In this document: piece after piece, positions 9,703 to 18,993 of the stretch
Layout: the number at the start of each line of letters is the position of its first letter
Numbering within the stretch: the first letter of the stretch is position 1
DNA from: Streptomyces sp. 6-11-2
GTDB lineage: Bacteria; Actinomycetota; Actinomycetes; Streptomycetales; Streptomycetaceae
Length of the DNA stretch: 64,000 nt
NCBI RefSeq assembly: GCF_006540305.1
Contig: NZ_BJOR01000001.1
Coordinates: 6,634,001-6,698,000, forward strand
Reading direction: 5' to 3'
Made by a program: the position numbers and the translations under genes
The notes under the pieces: generated by a model
What the model saw: only the letters and a program-made list of their open reading frames with translations
What the model was told of the DNA's origin: nothing
Databases searched by the model: none

Positions 9703-10527
9703 TCATTCGAGGACGGTGACCGGGTCGCCGAGCCGGATGGTGCCGGTGCACTCGGGCACCAGGTTCTGGCCGAAGACCAGTTCGCCCCCGAAGCGGCGGT
9801 GGCGGCCGAGGGTGCGCAGCGGTTCCTTGCCGCGCGTTCCGGTGGCCTGGTCGGTGGTGGTCACCACGCACCGTCCGCACATCTTGGCGACCCGGAAGGT
9901 GACTTCCCCGATGGCGATGCGCGACCAGTCGTCCTCGGCCCAGGCGGTGGTGCCGGCCACCACGACGTTGGGCCGGAAGCGGTTCATGGGCAGCGGGCCC
10001 TCGCCGACGTGATCCCCCTCGGCGATCAGGGAGTTGAGGGAGGCGAGTGAGGAGAGCGTGGTGAGCAGCAGCGGGAAGGCGTCGGCGAAGCTCACCGTCT
10101 CGCCAGGCAGGGCGTAGGCCGGGTCGACGGGCCGGCGTGTGGCGGGGTCGTCCAGGTGGACCAGGCGGACGTCGTCCCCGGTGAGGCCGCTGCACCAGGC
10201 GTGGGCGGCCGCGTCCGCCGGGACGGCCTCCACCTTCTCGCCGAAGATCTCCACGGTCACCGTGTCGCCCGGCGCGGGGACGGAGACGGTGACCGGGGCG
10301 CGTCCGGGCGCGGAAAGGCGGAGGCCGCCGCCGGGCTCGGGTTCGGCGGCGGCCAACGCGAGGTGCGGCTGCTGGCGTTGTGTGACGACCTTTCCCCCGT
10401 CGTCGATCAGCGCCCAGCGCCGGTCCCCGTCCAGCCCCCAGGGCTGGACGACAGCCTCCGCGAGCGGGACGGCTCGCAGCGCCTTGACCGGGTGGATGTG
10501 CAGCGCGTGCAGTTCCGCGTTCCCCAT
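9703..10527 (-). CDS. MOSC-domain protein (MOCOS/YcbX-like)
   Basis: A 274-residue protein with an N-terminal MOSC_N beta-barrel (ALHIHPVKALR, GLDGDRRWALID) and a C-terminal MOSC domain. The latter carries the conserved RFRPNVVV and the cysteine motif MCGRCVVTT. MOSC proteins bind a molybdenum cofactor or move its terminal sulfur; YcbX relatives reduce N-hydroxylated compounds. The ATG start at 10527 (MGNAELHAL) is supported by family similarity, since the frame upstream is long but unlike MOSC proteins. No redox partner gene or Mo-cofactor gene is adjacent. The following 55 bp separate it from the next gene on the same strand, so the two could be co-transcribed. Confidence 0.88.
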   Translation of the reverse strand: MGNAELHALHIHPVKALRAVPLAEAVVQPWGLDGDRRWALIDDGGKVVTQRQQPHLALAAAEPEPGGGLRLSAPGRAPVTVSVPAPGDTVTVEIFGEKVEAVPADAAAHAWCSGLTGDDVRLVHLDDPATRRPVDPAYALPGETVSFADAFPLLLTTLSSLASLNSLIAEGDHVGEGPLPMNRFRPNVVVAGTTAWAEDDWSRIAIGEVTFRVAKMCGRCVVTTTDQATGTRGKEPLRTLGRHRRFGGELVFGQNLVPECTGTIRLGDPVTVLE

Positions 10528-10583
10528 GGCCTCATCCTGCCAGGCGGCACGGATAGCCGGGGAGCGGACGGCACCGGAGCGGA

Positions 10584-11057
10584 TCAGTAACCGCGGTACT
10601 GCTGGTTGCCGTACGGGTCCTGGTAGGGCGCCGGGGCAGGCCGGGGAGTGGCGGGACGCATGGCCTCGTAGCCGGTGCCGCCCTGCATCGGGCGTGGTGG
10701 CTGCGGCTGCTGCGGGCCGGGATACCCGCGCGGCGCGGAGGCCTGTTGCGGGATGTAGGCCGTGGGCGCCGGCTGCGGGGGGACGGGCTGCGGCGCCTGT
10801 GGGTAGCCGTAGGAGGGCTGGGGCGGGGCCGCCGGGAGGGCGGGCAGCGCCGAGGGCAGCGCGGGCAGGTTGCTGCCGGTGCTCATCGGGCCGCCCCCGG
10901 TCAGGTGGCTGCCCGTGTCGTACGGCGCCGGAACACGGATGGGGGCGATCTGCGGGGTTCCTCGCTCGGCCACGAGCGAGTCGTAGATCGGGGTGTCCGG
11001 GAAGGAGGCGGAGTAGTAGCCGCCGCCATAACTGGAGCGGGGGGAGGTCATGGCCAT
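10584..11057 (-). CDS. Pro/Gln-rich DUF6643-type Streptomyces protein
   Basis: A 157-residue low-complexity protein. The conserved opening (TSPRSSYGGGYYSASFPDTP, then SLVAERGTPQIAPIRVP) is followed by a long tail rich in Pro, Gln, Ala and Tyr ending QYRGY. I recognise it as the Streptomyces-specific family labelled DUF6643; no function is known. There is no signal peptide or membrane segment, so it is probably cytosolic and disordered. ATG at 11057 or at 11051 could start it, and neither has a strong ribosome site. It is divergent from the terD-like gene across about 280 bp. Opposite-strand open frames here are GC-driven shadows. Confidence 0.7.
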   Translation of the reverse strand: MAMTSPRSSYGGGYYSASFPDTPIYDSLVAERGTPQIAPIRVPAPYDTGSHLTGGGPMSTGSNLPALPSALPALPAAPPQPSYGYPQAPQPVPPQPAPTAYIPQQASAPRGYPGPQQPQPPRPMQGGTGYEAMRPATPRPAPAPYQDPYGNQQYRGY

Positions 11058-11341
11058 AAGTAAAGCCCACGATGTGCTGGTTGGGGAGACCGATAAGAGG
11101 GTTGTTTTCCGTGTCGGCGGTGACGTGAAGTCCCCAATATGAGCGAACTTGGCTAAAAAGGGGCATCGAGCGAGGCTCGGATGCTGTATAGGCGGATCTT
11201 CAGGCCGGGTTACCGGCGGTCGGCCAGGCGTGTTCCGGTGCTTCTCGTGGGAGTTCGGTGTCGTCGGGCTTAGGTTGGTCGGGTAGCGAGCCGACGGGCC
11301 GCCGGAGCCACGGCTTGTCCGACATGTGATGGGGGCGAAAG
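11058..11341. promoter_or_regulatory. Divergent intergenic region, DUF6643-type gene / terD-like gene
   Basis: About 280 bp, noticeably AT-richer near 11090-11165. TATAGG at 11187-11192 could be a -10 element for the rightward gene, but I see no matching -35. A reverse-strand 41-60 codon frame overlaps the terD start and is not supported by any family. Confidence 0.3.
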
Positions 11342-12745
11342 ATGTCCATGCCGAAGGGGTCCAACACGCCGGTGCCCGCCACCGCCCTGCGCGTCGAGGT
11401 GGGCTGGCGCCCCGGTCCGGGCGTCCCCGACGCTGACGTCTCGGCGCTGCTGCTGGTGGGGGGAAAGGTGCGCTCCGACGCGGACTTCGTCTTCTACAAC
11501 CAGCCGGCCCATCCCTCCGGCGCGGTCCGGTACGAGGGCAAGGACACCCTCGGCGGCCAGGTGACCGACACCCTGCTCGTCGACCTCGCGCGCGTGGAGC
11601 CCTCGATCGAGAAGGTGGTGCTCGCCGCCTCCGCGGACGGCGGCACCTTCGGACAGGTGCCCGGCCTCTACATCGAGGTCCGGGACGCCGCTCGGGGCAC
11701 GGTGGCCGCGCGGTTCGACAGCGCCGGCGCGAGCGTCGAGACGGCGTTCGTGCTCGGCGAGTTCTACCGCCGTCAGGGCGCCTGGAAGTTCCGGGCCGTC
11801 GGCCAGGGCTACGGCAGCGGACTCGCGGGCCTGGCCACGGACTTCGGCATCACCGTGGACGAGCCGCAGCACACGCCGCCCCCGGCGCCGGCCCCGCGGG
11901 CACCCGCCATGGCGCCGCCGCCACCCGCGCCGGCCCCCTTCCCGGCCACGCCCCCGCCGCCGGTCGGACCGCCGGTTCCCCTTCCGCCGCCGGTCACGCC
12001 CCCGGTCACCATGCCTCAGCCCGGCACGTCCGCGACCCCGTTCGGCACACCCGCACCCGCCACGCCCACGCAAGCACCCGCCACGTCCACGCCCGCCGCG
12101 GCCCCGGTCCGCCTGAGCAAGGTGACGCTCACCAAGGCGGCCCCCTCGGTGTCGCTGACCAAGCAGGGCGGAACCACGGGCGCCATGCGCGTGAACCTCA
12201 ACTGGGAGATGCGCAAACAGTTCTCCGGCTGGGGCAGCAAGCGCGGCCGTGCGGTGGCCATGCACAGAGACCTCGACCTCGACCTCTGCGCCCTCTACGA
12301 GCTGTCGGACGGCCGCAAGGGCGTCGTCCAGGCCCTCGGCAACGCCTTCGGCGCGCTGCACCAGCCGCCGTACATCCACCTCGACGGCGACGACCGCACC
12401 GGCGCCGTCGCCGACGGCGAGAACCTCACCATCAACCTCGACCACAGCGGCGACTTCCGCCGCATCCTCGTCTTCGTGACCATCTACGAAGGCGCCCGCT
12501 CCTTCGCCGACCTGCACGCCACGGTCACCCTCCAGCCGCAGCACGGCGCCCCCGTCGACTTCTCCCTCGACGAGTGCACGGTGCCCTCGACGGTGTGCGC
12601 ACTCGCCCTGATCACCAACACCGGCGGCGACCTCGTGGTCCAGCGGGAGGCCCGCTATCTGGTGCCCGAACGCGGGGTGAGCCCGCAGCGCACCATCGAC
12701 CGCGCCTACGGCTGGGGCATGAACTGGACCCCCGGCCGCAAGTGA
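11342..12745 (+). CDS. TerD-family protein with two TerD-like domains
   Basis: 467 residues. The N-terminal TerD domain (about 1-180) contains the calcium-site-like stretches [19 protein letters not shown] and the ending [12 protein letters not shown] Pro/Ala-rich linker (about 181-265) follows. The C-terminal half is a second TerD/TerA-like beta-sandwich with [20 protein letters not shown] and [10 protein letters not shown]. TerD proteins bind calcium and belong to the tellurite/stress (ter) systems; in Streptomyces they influence differentiation. The ATG start is preceded by GGGGG at suitable spacing. No other ter gene is adjacent. A hairpin (12753-12782) lies just after the stop. Confidence 0.88.
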   Translation: MSMPKGSNTPVPATALRVEVGWRPGPGVPDADVSALLLVGGKVRSDADFVFYNQPAHPSGAVRYEGKDTLGGQVTDTLLVDLARVEPSIEKVVLAASADGGTFGQVPGLYIEVRDAARGTVAARFDSAGASVETAFVLGEFYRRQGAWKFRAVGQGYGSGLAGLATDFGITVDEPQHTPPPAPAPRAPAMAPPPPAPAPFPATPPPPVGPPVPLPPPVTPPVTMPQPGTSATPFGTPAPATPTQAPATSTPAAAPVRLSKVTLTKAAPSVSLTKQGGTTGAMRVNLNWEMRKQFSGWGSKRGRAVAMHRDLDLDLCALYELSDGRKGVVQALGNAFGALHQPPYIHLDGDDRTGAVADGENLTINLDHSGDFRRILVFVTIYEGARSFADLHATVTLQPQHGAPVDFSLDECTVPSTVCALALITNTGGDLVVQREARYLVPERGVSPQRTIDRAYGWGMNWTPGRK

Positions 12746-12752
12746 ACGCTCA

Positions 12753-12782
12753 CCCGCTCACCGTTCCTAGAGACTGAGCGGG
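12753..12782. terminator. Hairpin between convergent terD-like and TnpB-related genes
   Basis: CCCGCTCA (12753-12760) and TGAGCGGG (12775-12782) form a perfect 8-bp stem around a 14-nt loop. It lies between two converging stop codons, so a bidirectional terminator is likely. It could also be the right end of the neighbouring element. Confidence 0.5.
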
Positions 12783-14467
12783 AGTGAGTCCTGGTGCCAG
12801 GGCTCGTGCTCAGCCGTGTGTCCCGAACGGTTGTGGGCACACTGGTCGCCCGCTTTCGCTCCGCGTCCGGCGCCGGCGGATCGTGTCCGTGGTCCGGGGA
12901 TGCGGGGGCGGGGTCCCTCACGCCCCGGGCTGCCCGGTGCGGCCTGGACGGTCCGATGCCCCACACGATCGCTCCGGTCGTGTGGGGGCGGTGCCGTCCG
13001 TCGCCGGATCGGGCATCCCAGGGCGCGTCGTCCGATCGCCACGGCGGCAGCGTCGTGCCGCGTGGGCTTGCGCGCCTTGGTGGTCAGCGGTTTCTGCCAG
13101 TGCTGGGCGCCCCAGCGGCTGGTGTAGGCCGGGTCGACGGCGACGACGGTGACGCCCAGCTCGGCCGCCATCGACACCAGCCGTGCCCGCAGCCTGGCGG
13201 TCGGCATCCCGGAGATGAGCTTGCGGAACCGTTTGCGGCGTCCGTGTTTCTCCCGGGTCTTGTCCGCTGTGAAGTCCAGGTCCTCGATTGCGAGGGCCAG
13301 GCCGTGCCGCGCCGTCCAGTGCAGCAGACGGGTCAGGGCATGGCGCACCTGTGCGTCGCGGTGCTGTGCGCTGCCGGTCAGCCGGTAGTCGAAGCGGTGG
13401 GGCTCGCCGACGGGGTTGCCGTGCTCATCCAGGCGCCAGGCGGCCAGGTGGTCGGCGTTCATGTCCACCCCGGCCAGCCCACCCGCACGAGCAGTCTCCA
13501 ACGGCACGGTTCGCACAGGCGGGTTCTGCCAGCAGGCGGTCACGTACCAGCGGTTTCGGCCGGTGTCGTAGTGGATGCGGTAGGCCACCGCACGGTTCAC
13601 GGCGATGCGGTCGGCCCACTGCTCGGCCCGGTGGTGGAAGTGAACACGGCCGGCGAGCACGTACCGGCTGTGCGGCGCGTTCGCCAGCCCGGCCAGGGCA
13701 GCCGGAAGCTTGATGCTCACCTCACCGCCGGGTGTGATGCGGATCGTCTCGTTGCCGTACCGCTTGCCGGACTCGCCATCGGCCTGCAGGAACCACCGCT
13801 CGGCCTCCCATCGCAGCCGCCACTGCGCCTCGGTCAGCCCGGCGGCTTCGAGGTGGTGCCGGGTGTGGAGCAGCTTCTTGCCGCCGCGCACCACCCGCAC
13901 CCGTCCGGCCTCCCAGTCGGCCCGTACCTGCTCCAGCCGGTCCTGAAGCACGTGCAGCCGCCGGGACTTGGCGAACCACTCCCGCCGGGAGCGGTAACCG
14001 CCCGGCACTCCCTTGTTGCCCTTGGCCCCGACGGGCTGAGCGAGCCGGTGCGTGATCGTCTCGACGCCTGCCTGCAGGCTGTGGAGGTGGGCGAGCTGCC
14101 CGCGCCGGGCCAGCGCCCACTGGTCATGCGCGGACCTGGTGATGCTGCCAGCCCACCGCGAAGACGACTGCCCGGTCAACGCCCGCTTCCGCCGCGCCCA
14201 CTGCTCACCGTCGTGAGCCGACCCCGCCGCGCAGCGCGCCTTCAGGTCGCAGGAGGCCAGCGAGCCGAGCAGAGCGCCGACCTGGCGCAGGACCGTCTCG
14301 TCCTGCACGGTCAAACCCTTGAGACCGGAACGGATCGCCACCCCGGACGGGCCGGGCACCACGAACGGCGCCGCCACCTCACGCAGCCCACCCATCGCCC
14401 ACCCCCGCCCGAAGCCGAAGAACCCCTCACCGCCCCCAACGACCACTCCCGGCCGAAGGTCACGCAT
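12767..14467 (-). CDS. TnpB-related protein (IS605 accessory type) lacking the zinc ribbon
   Basis: About 566 residues. The RuvC core is complete: Asp in AGVDMNADHL, Glu in LAIEDLDF and Asp in TRHDAAAVAIG. Where TnpB has its CxxC zinc ribbon, this protein reads YTSRWGAQHWQKPL with no cysteines. The N-terminal half (LTGQSSSRWAGSITR, RREWFAKSRRLHVL) is the extended type of the TnpB-related accessory proteins found in actinomycetes. The start is uncertain; the furthest Met is at 14467 and others follow at residue 25. No TnpA or obvious end sequences were found. The last 80 residues are Arg/Gly/Pro-rich and probably disordered. It lies between the terD-like gene and the HpnB-like gene. Confidence 0.8.
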   Translation of the reverse strand: MRDLRPGVVVGGGEGFFGFGRGWAMGGLREVAAPFVVPGPSGVAIRSGLKGLTVQDETVLRQVGALLGSLASCDLKARCAAGSAHDGEQWARRKRALTGQSSSRWAGSITRSAHDQWALARRGQLAHLHSLQAGVETITHRLAQPVGAKGNKGVPGGYRSRREWFAKSRRLHVLQDRLEQVRADWEAGRVRVVRGGKKLLHTRHHLEAAGLTEAQWRLRWEAERWFLQADGESGKRYGNETIRITPGGEVSIKLPAALAGLANAPHSRYVLAGRVHFHHRAEQWADRIAVNRAVAYRIHYDTGRNRWYVTACWQNPPVRTVPLETARAGGLAGVDMNADHLAAWRLDEHGNPVGEPHRFDYRLTGSAQHRDAQVRHALTRLLHWTARHGLALAIEDLDFTADKTREKHGRRKRFRKLISGMPTARLRARLVSMAAELGVTVVAVDPAYTSRWGAQHWQKPLTTKARKPTRHDAAAVAIGRRALGCPIRRRTAPPPHDRSDRVGHRTVQAAPGSPGREGPRPRIPGPRTRSAGAGRGAKAGDQCAHNRSGHTAEHEPWHQDSLPLSL

Positions 14468-14573
14468 TCGAAACCAGAACTCCCGGTCGCCTCCAAAGAC
14501 CGCGCGCCTTCACGCACGCCATGCTCACTCATACGCACCAGAACACGCCCAGCCACAGTCAAACGCCAGCAGT

Positions 14574-15758
14574 TCACAACCCCTCGTCGGGCACGGCGTC
14601 CGGACGCGCGTACGTGCGGCCCTTCCAGGCCGCACCGCGGCCCCGGTAGTGCTGCACCGCCGAGTCGACCGTCATCAGCAGATAGAGGAACGCGGTGAAC
14701 GGCAGCAGGGGAGCGAGCCACAGAGGCTGCCGGTAGTAGCGGAGCATCGGGACGTACGTCGCCGCCATCACCAGCCAGGCCGAACCACCGGCGAGCGCCG
14801 CCCCCGCGTCGCCCGCCGCCAGGCCCACGGCCAGCGCCACCGGCGGCACCAGGTACACCAGCGCCAGCCCGGCGACCGTGCCGAGCAGCAGCAGTGGGTT
14901 GTGGCGCAGTTGCGCGTAGGCGCTGCGCGAGACCATCCGCCACAGGTCGCGCAGTCGCGGATAGGGGCGCACGCTGTCCACCTGCTCGGCGAGCCCTAGC
15001 CAGATGTGGCCGCCGCCGGCCTTGACGGCCCGGGCGAGGGCGACGTCGTCGATCACCGTCTGCCGGATCGCGTCCGGGATCTGCGCCCGCTCGGCGGCCT
15101 CGGCGCGCAGCAGCACGCAGCCGCCCGCGGCCGCCGCTGTCCGCGCCCTGCGGCGGCTGATTCGGCGGAAGGGGTACAGCTGCGCGAAGAAGTAGACGAA
15201 GGCTGGTACGACGAGTCGCTCCCACCGGCTTTCAACGCGCAGGCGGGCCATTTGCGAGACGACGTCGAAGCCCCCGGTGCGTGCCGCCGCCACCAGATGG
15301 CGCAGGCTGTCCGGGGCATGGGCGATGTCGGCGTCCGTCAGCAGCAGGTAGGCGGGTTTACGCGCGCGTGCCAGGCCGATGCCGTGGCGTACCGCCCACA
15401 GCTTGCCCGTCCAGCCGGTGGGCGGCTCACCCGGTGAGGCAACGGTCAGCGGCAGCCCGCCGTGTCGCCGTGCCAGTTCGCGGGCCAGCTCCCCGGTGCC
15501 GTCGCGGCTGCCGTCGTCGATCAGGAAGACCTCCGCCCGGCCCGGATAGTCCTGGGCGAGTAGGGAGGGGAGGCTCTCTGGCAGGACGCTGGCCTCGTCC
15601 CGTGCGGGGACGACGGCGCACACCGACGGCCAGTCGTCCGGGGCCGGGTCCTCGTGGGGTGGAAGTCTGACGTCCGTACGCCAGAAGAAGCCCTGGCAGA
15701 GCAGCAGCCACAGCCAGGCGGCGAGTGATCCGACGGCACTCCACTCGATCACGCTCAC
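14574..15758 (-). CDS. Family 2 glycosyltransferase, HpnB-like membrane protein
   Basis: About 394 residues. A GT-A domain follows an N-terminal membrane anchor (AAWLWLLLCQGFFW). It has VCAVVPARDEA, the nucleotide-binding IDDGSRDGTG, the DxD-like LLTDADIAH, GGCVLLRAEA, and DDVALARAVKAGG. Three to four C-terminal membrane helices follow (LLLGTVAGLALVYLVPP). The order and spacing match the hopene-associated glycosyltransferase HpnB. No squalene-hopene cyclase gene is in the window, so the hopanoid link is by family only. GTG at 15758 or at 15752 is the start. It is divergent from the racemase-like gene with only about 57 bp between, so the promoters overlap. Confidence 0.8.
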   Translation of the reverse strand: MSVIEWSAVGSLAAWLWLLLCQGFFWRTDVRLPPHEDPAPDDWPSVCAVVPARDEASVLPESLPSLLAQDYPGRAEVFLIDDGSRDGTGELARELARRHGGLPLTVASPGEPPTGWTGKLWAVRHGIGLARARKPAYLLLTDADIAHAPDSLRHLVAAARTGGFDVVSQMARLRVESRWERLVVPAFVYFFAQLYPFRRISRRRARTAAAAGGCVLLRAEAAERAQIPDAIRQTVIDDVALARAVKAGGGHIWLGLAEQVDSVRPYPRLRDLWRMVSRSAYAQLRHNPLLLLGTVAGLALVYLVPPVALAVGLAAGDAGAALAGGSAWLVMAATYVPMLRYYRQPLWLAPLLPFTAFLYLLMTVDSAVQHYRGRGAAWKGRTYARPDAVPDEGL

Positions 15759-15815
15759 CTGCGCAGTCTGCCCCACCCGGGCGGCCGGTTCGAGGGGATC
15801 GACTATCGTGGCCGG

Positions 15816-16601
15816 GTGAAGATCGCGCTCATGGACTCCGGGATCGGGTTGCTGGCGGCCACTGCCGCGGTACGGCGGCTGCGTCCCGACGCAGATCTCG
15901 TGCTCTCTTTGGACCCTGCGGGCATGCCGTGGGGCCGACGCACGACGGAGGACCTCATCGAGCGTGCCCTGGCCGTTGCCGAGGCCGCCGCCGCGTACGG
16001 CCCGGACGCCCTGATCGTCGGCTGCAACACCGCGACCGTGCACGCGCTCACCGCCTTGCGGGCCGCCCTGGAACCGGACCTGCCGGTCATCGGTACGGTG
16101 CCGGCGATCAAACCGGCTGCGGCCGGCGGCGGGCCCGTCGCCATCTGGGCGACGCCCGCCACCACTGGCAGCCTCTACCAGCGGAACCTCATCCGTGACT
16201 TCGCCGACGGCGTGCCGGTTGCCGAGGTGCCGTGCTGGGGCCTTGCCGAGGCAGTGGAGCACGCGGATCAGACGGCGATCGACGAGGCTGTTGCCGCGGC
16301 CGCCGTGCTCACCCCCGCGGACGTGACGACCGTCGTCCTGGGCTGCACTCACTACGAGCTGGTCGCCGACCGTATCCGGGCCGCGGTCGGGCAGCCGGAC
16401 GGCCCGCCGCCGGTCCTGCGCGGCTCGGCGGGCGCTGTCGCCGCTCAGGCGCTGCGCCGGATCGGCGCCCGGCCCGAACCGGAGAGCGCGGCCGAGGGCG
16501 GCGTGACCGTGCTGCTGAACGGACGGGAGGGCGTCCTGCCCGCCCCGGCCCTGGCCTACGCGGAAGGGCGTCTCCTCCAGCAGGTGGCCCCGGCCCGCTG
16601 A
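15816..16601 (+). CDS. Glutamate/aspartate racemase-family protein (MurI-like)
   Basis: A 261-residue racemase with the two catalytic cysteines in GCNTA and GCTHYE and the N-terminal Asp-Ser in MDSGIG. These residues interconvert L- and D-glutamate in MurI for peptidoglycan synthesis. The usual YGP loop is here MPWGRR, so this is a divergent copy and may not be the housekeeping murI. The GTG start at 15816 gives MKIALMDSG. It is divergent from the HpnB-like gene and is followed after about 100 bp by a small membrane protein. Substrate specificity cannot be read from the sequence. Confidence 0.8.
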   Translation: MKIALMDSGIGLLAATAAVRRLRPDADLVLSLDPAGMPWGRRTTEDLIERALAVAEAAAAYGPDALIVGCNTATVHALTALRAALEPDLPVIGTVPAIKPAAAGGGPVAIWATPATTGSLYQRNLIRDFADGVPVAEVPCWGLAEAVEHADQTAIDEAVAAAAVLTPADVTTVVLGCTHYELVADRIRAAVGQPDGPPPVLRGSAGAVAAQALRRIGARPEPESAAEGGVTVLLNGREGVLPAPALAYAEGRLLQQVAPAR

Positions 16602-16699
16602 GCCGGGCCGGCCACCCGGCGCGTCCCGTCCGGGTGCGGCCGCCCGGTCCCGTCACCGTGTGCTACGCGCTACCCGCGCAGCGAAACCTGAGTAACCTC

Positions 16700-17248
16700 A
16701 TGGGTATGAGGGACGACCCCCATCCCGAGAACAGTTCCCATCCCGAGGTGTGGACCGGACGGGCCACCAACCGGATGCAGTGGCTGCTGGCGCTGGCCGG
16801 CGCCGCCTGCATGGCATTGGGCATCGAGCTGGCCGTCGACTCCGCCTGGACCTCCGGTGTCGCCCCGCTGGTGATGTCCGTCGTGGGCTGCATTGCGGCC
16901 GGTTTGCTGGTCCTCTTCGGCACCCTCGCCTTCGTGCACGTCGCCGTACGGGTCGACCATGAGTCCCTGGAGGTGCGCTGCGGGCACATCGGTTTGCCGC
17001 GCCGCCGCATCCCGCTCGCCCATGTCGCGGGCGCCGAGTTCGCGCCCCACGTCACCCCGCGCCACTGGGGCGGCTGGGGCTACCGGTGGCGGCCCGAGAA
17101 GGGCACCGCGGTCGTCGTACGCCGCGGTGAGGGGGTCGTACTGCGCATGTGGGACGGCCATACGTTCACGATCACCATCGACAACGCCGAGACGGCGGTG
17201 CACGTGATCAGGGACCGCCTCCACCCGTCGGCCCGCGGCAAGGTCTGA
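16700..17248 (+). CDS. Small membrane protein with a PH-like domain
   Basis: About 182 residues. Two membrane spans (WLLALAGAACMALGIELAV and MSVVGCIAAGLLVLFGTLAF) are followed by a soluble PH-like beta domain: VRVDHESLEVRCG, RIPLAHVAGAEF, VLRMWDGHTFTIT, ending HVIRDRL. This layout is common in actinobacterial bPH proteins of unknown role. ATG at 16700 and ATG at 16706 are both possible, and neither has a strong ribosome site. A hairpin (17265-17290) follows the stop, so it probably forms its own transcription unit ahead of lnt. Confidence 0.7.
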   Translation: MGMRDDPHPENSSHPEVWTGRATNRMQWLLALAGAACMALGIELAVDSAWTSGVAPLVMSVVGCIAAGLLVLFGTLAFVHVAVRVDHESLEVRCGHIGLPRRRIPLAHVAGAEFAPHVTPRHWGGWGYRWRPEKGTAVVVRRGEGVVLRMWDGHTFTITIDNAETAVHVIRDRLHPSARGKV

Positions 17249-17264
17249 CCTGCCCGAGCGGCCT

Positions 17265-17290
17265 GGCCGGTCCCTCGAAGAGGGCCGGCC
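17265..17290. terminator. GC-rich hairpin ahead of lnt
   Basis: GGCCGG-T-CCCTC and GAGGGCCGGCC pair into an 11-bp stem with one bulged T and a GAA loop. No U-run follows, which is usual for Streptomyces terminators. It lies 17 nt after the membrane-protein stop and 14 nt before the lnt start. Confidence 0.55.
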
Positions 17291-17303
17291 GTACACTCCC
17301 GGA

Positions 17304-18914
17304 GTGACCGTCACCGCAACTTCCGTCGACGAGTCGGACCGGCTTCGACCGCAGGCCGCGCCCGCGCCCTGGAGGGCGAGGCTCCTCCGGCTCGTGCCCG
17401 CCGCCGTAGCAGCCCTGTCGGGCGTCCTCCTCTACTTCAGCTTCCCCCCGCGCCCCCTGTGGTGGCTGGCCCTGCCCGCCTTCGCGGTCTTCGGCGGGCT
17501 GCTGCGCGGACGCACCTGGAAGGCGGCCCTCGGTCTCGGCTACCTCTTCGGCCTCGGATTCCTGCTGCCGCTGCTGGTGTGGACCGGTGTGGAGGTCGGC
17601 CCCGGTCCGTGGCTGGCGCTCGTCGCCGTGGAGGCGGTCTTCGTCGCGCTGGTGGGCGCGGGTGTCGCGGCGGTGTCCCGGCTGCCCGTCTGGCCGCTGT
17701 GGGCGGCGGCCGTGTGGATCGCCGGCGAGGCGGTACGCGCACGCGTGCCGTTCCACGGCTTCCCCTGGGGCAAGATCGCCTTCGGGCAGGCCGACGGCGT
17801 GTTCCTGCCGCTGGCCGCGGTGGGCGGCACCCCGGTGCTGGGCTTCGCGGTCGCCCTGTGCGGTTTCGGCCTGTGCGAGGCCGTGCGCCTGGCGGTGCGG
17901 GGGCGGCGCGAAGGAGCCGTACGGCGTCCGGCCGCGGCGGCGGCCCTGCTGAGCGTCGCCGTCCCGGTGGCGGGCGCGGTGGCCGCCCGGCCCCTGGTGA
18001 GCGACAAGGCCGAGGACGGCACCGCCACCGTCGCCCTCATCCAGGGCAACGTGCCCCGGGCGGGCCTGGAGTTCAACGCCCAGCGGCGCGCGGTCCTCGA
18101 CCACCACGCGCGCGAGACGGAGCGGCTGGCCCAGGCGGTGAAGGCAGGCAAGGCCGACAAGCCGGACTTCGTGCTCTGGCCGGAGAACTCCTCCGACATC
18201 GACCCCTTCGTCAACCCCGACGCGCGTGCCGTCATCGGCATGGCCGTCAGGGCGGTCGGGGTGCCGGTCTCCGTCGGCGGCGTCGTGGAGCGGGACGGCG
18301 AACTGTTCAACGAGCAGATCCTGTGGGAGCCGGCCAAGGGACCCACTCAGACGTACGACAAACGGCAGATCCAGCCGTTCGGCGAGTACCTTCCGCTGCG
18401 CCCGCTGCTCGGGGCGATCAACAAGGACTGGACGTCGATGGTCCGGCAGGACTTCAGCCGGGGCGACAAGCCGGGCGTGTTCACCATCGACGGCACGAAG
18501 GTGGGCCTGGCCACCTGCTACGAGGCGGCCTTCGACTGGGCCGTGCGCGACACGGTCACAGCCGGCGCGCAGATGATCTCCGTACCGAGCAACAACGCGA
18601 CCTTCGACCGCAGCGAGATGACCTACCAGCAGCTCGCCATGTCCCGGATCCGCGCGGTCGAGCACAGCCGTACCGTCACCGTCCCGGTGACCAGCGGTGT
18701 CAGCGCGATCATCATGCCCGACGGGCGGATCACGCAGAGGACCGGCATGTTCGTGCCCGGCTACCTGGTCCAGAAGGTGCCGCTGCGCTCGTCCGAGACG
18801 CCCGCCACCCGGCTGGGCACCCTGCCGGAGCTCGCCCTGGTACTGGTCGCGGCCGGCGGCCTCGGGTGGGCCGTCGGCGCCGGACTGCGCGGGCGACGCG
18901 CCCAGAACATGTAA
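17304..18914 (+). CDS. lnt: Apolipoprotein N-acyltransferase
   Basis: A 536-residue Lnt. About six to seven membrane helices (residues about 25-235) and a closing helix near the C-terminus flank a periplasmic nitrilase domain. The catalytic triad is visible: Glu in WPENSSD (about 293), Lys in YDKRQIQPFGEY (about 352) and Cys in TCYEAAFDW (about 405). The enzyme transfers an acyl chain from phospholipid to the N-terminal Cys of lipoproteins at the outer face of the membrane. Streptomyces usually carry two lnt genes; I cannot tell which this is. The GTG start at 17304 overlaps a GGAG-like site (17301). No polyprenol-mannose synthase domain is fused, unlike in mycobacteria. Confidence 0.93.
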   Translation: MTVTATSVDESDRLRPQAAPAPWRARLLRLVPAAVAALSGVLLYFSFPPRPLWWLALPAFAVFGGLLRGRTWKAALGLGYLFGLGFLLPLLVWTGVEVGPGPWLALVAVEAVFVALVGAGVAAVSRLPVWPLWAAAVWIAGEAVRARVPFHGFPWGKIAFGQADGVFLPLAAVGGTPVLGFAVALCGFGLCEAVRLAVRGRREGAVRRPAAAAALLSVAVPVAGAVAARPLVSDKAEDGTATVALIQGNVPRAGLEFNAQRRAVLDHHARETERLAQAVKAGKADKPDFVLWPENSSDIDPFVNPDARAVIGMAVRAVGVPVSVGGVVERDGELFNEQILWEPAKGPTQTYDKRQIQPFGEYLPLRPLLGAINKDWTSMVRQDFSRGDKPGVFTIDGTKVGLATCYEAAFDWAVRDTVTAGAQMISVPSNNATFDRSEMTYQQLAMSRIRAVEHSRTVTVPVTSGVSAIIMPDGRITQRTGMFVPGYLVQKVPLRSSETPATRLGTLPELALVLVAAGGLGWAVGAGLRGRRAQNM

Positions 18915-18993
18915 CCGTACGCCGGACGTACGCCCCCCGGATGCCCCTGACCGCGCCACGGTCCGGGGCATCCGGCCGGTTAAGGTCGGCTCC

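Noticed and set aside
11200..11382. 60-codon reverse-strand frame overlapping the terD-like start
   Set aside because: No homology, poor start signal and overlap with a well-supported gene; could be real but is not supportable.
14468..14573. Left-end sequence for the TnpB-related element
   Set aside because: No hairpin or conserved end motif could be identified in this gap.
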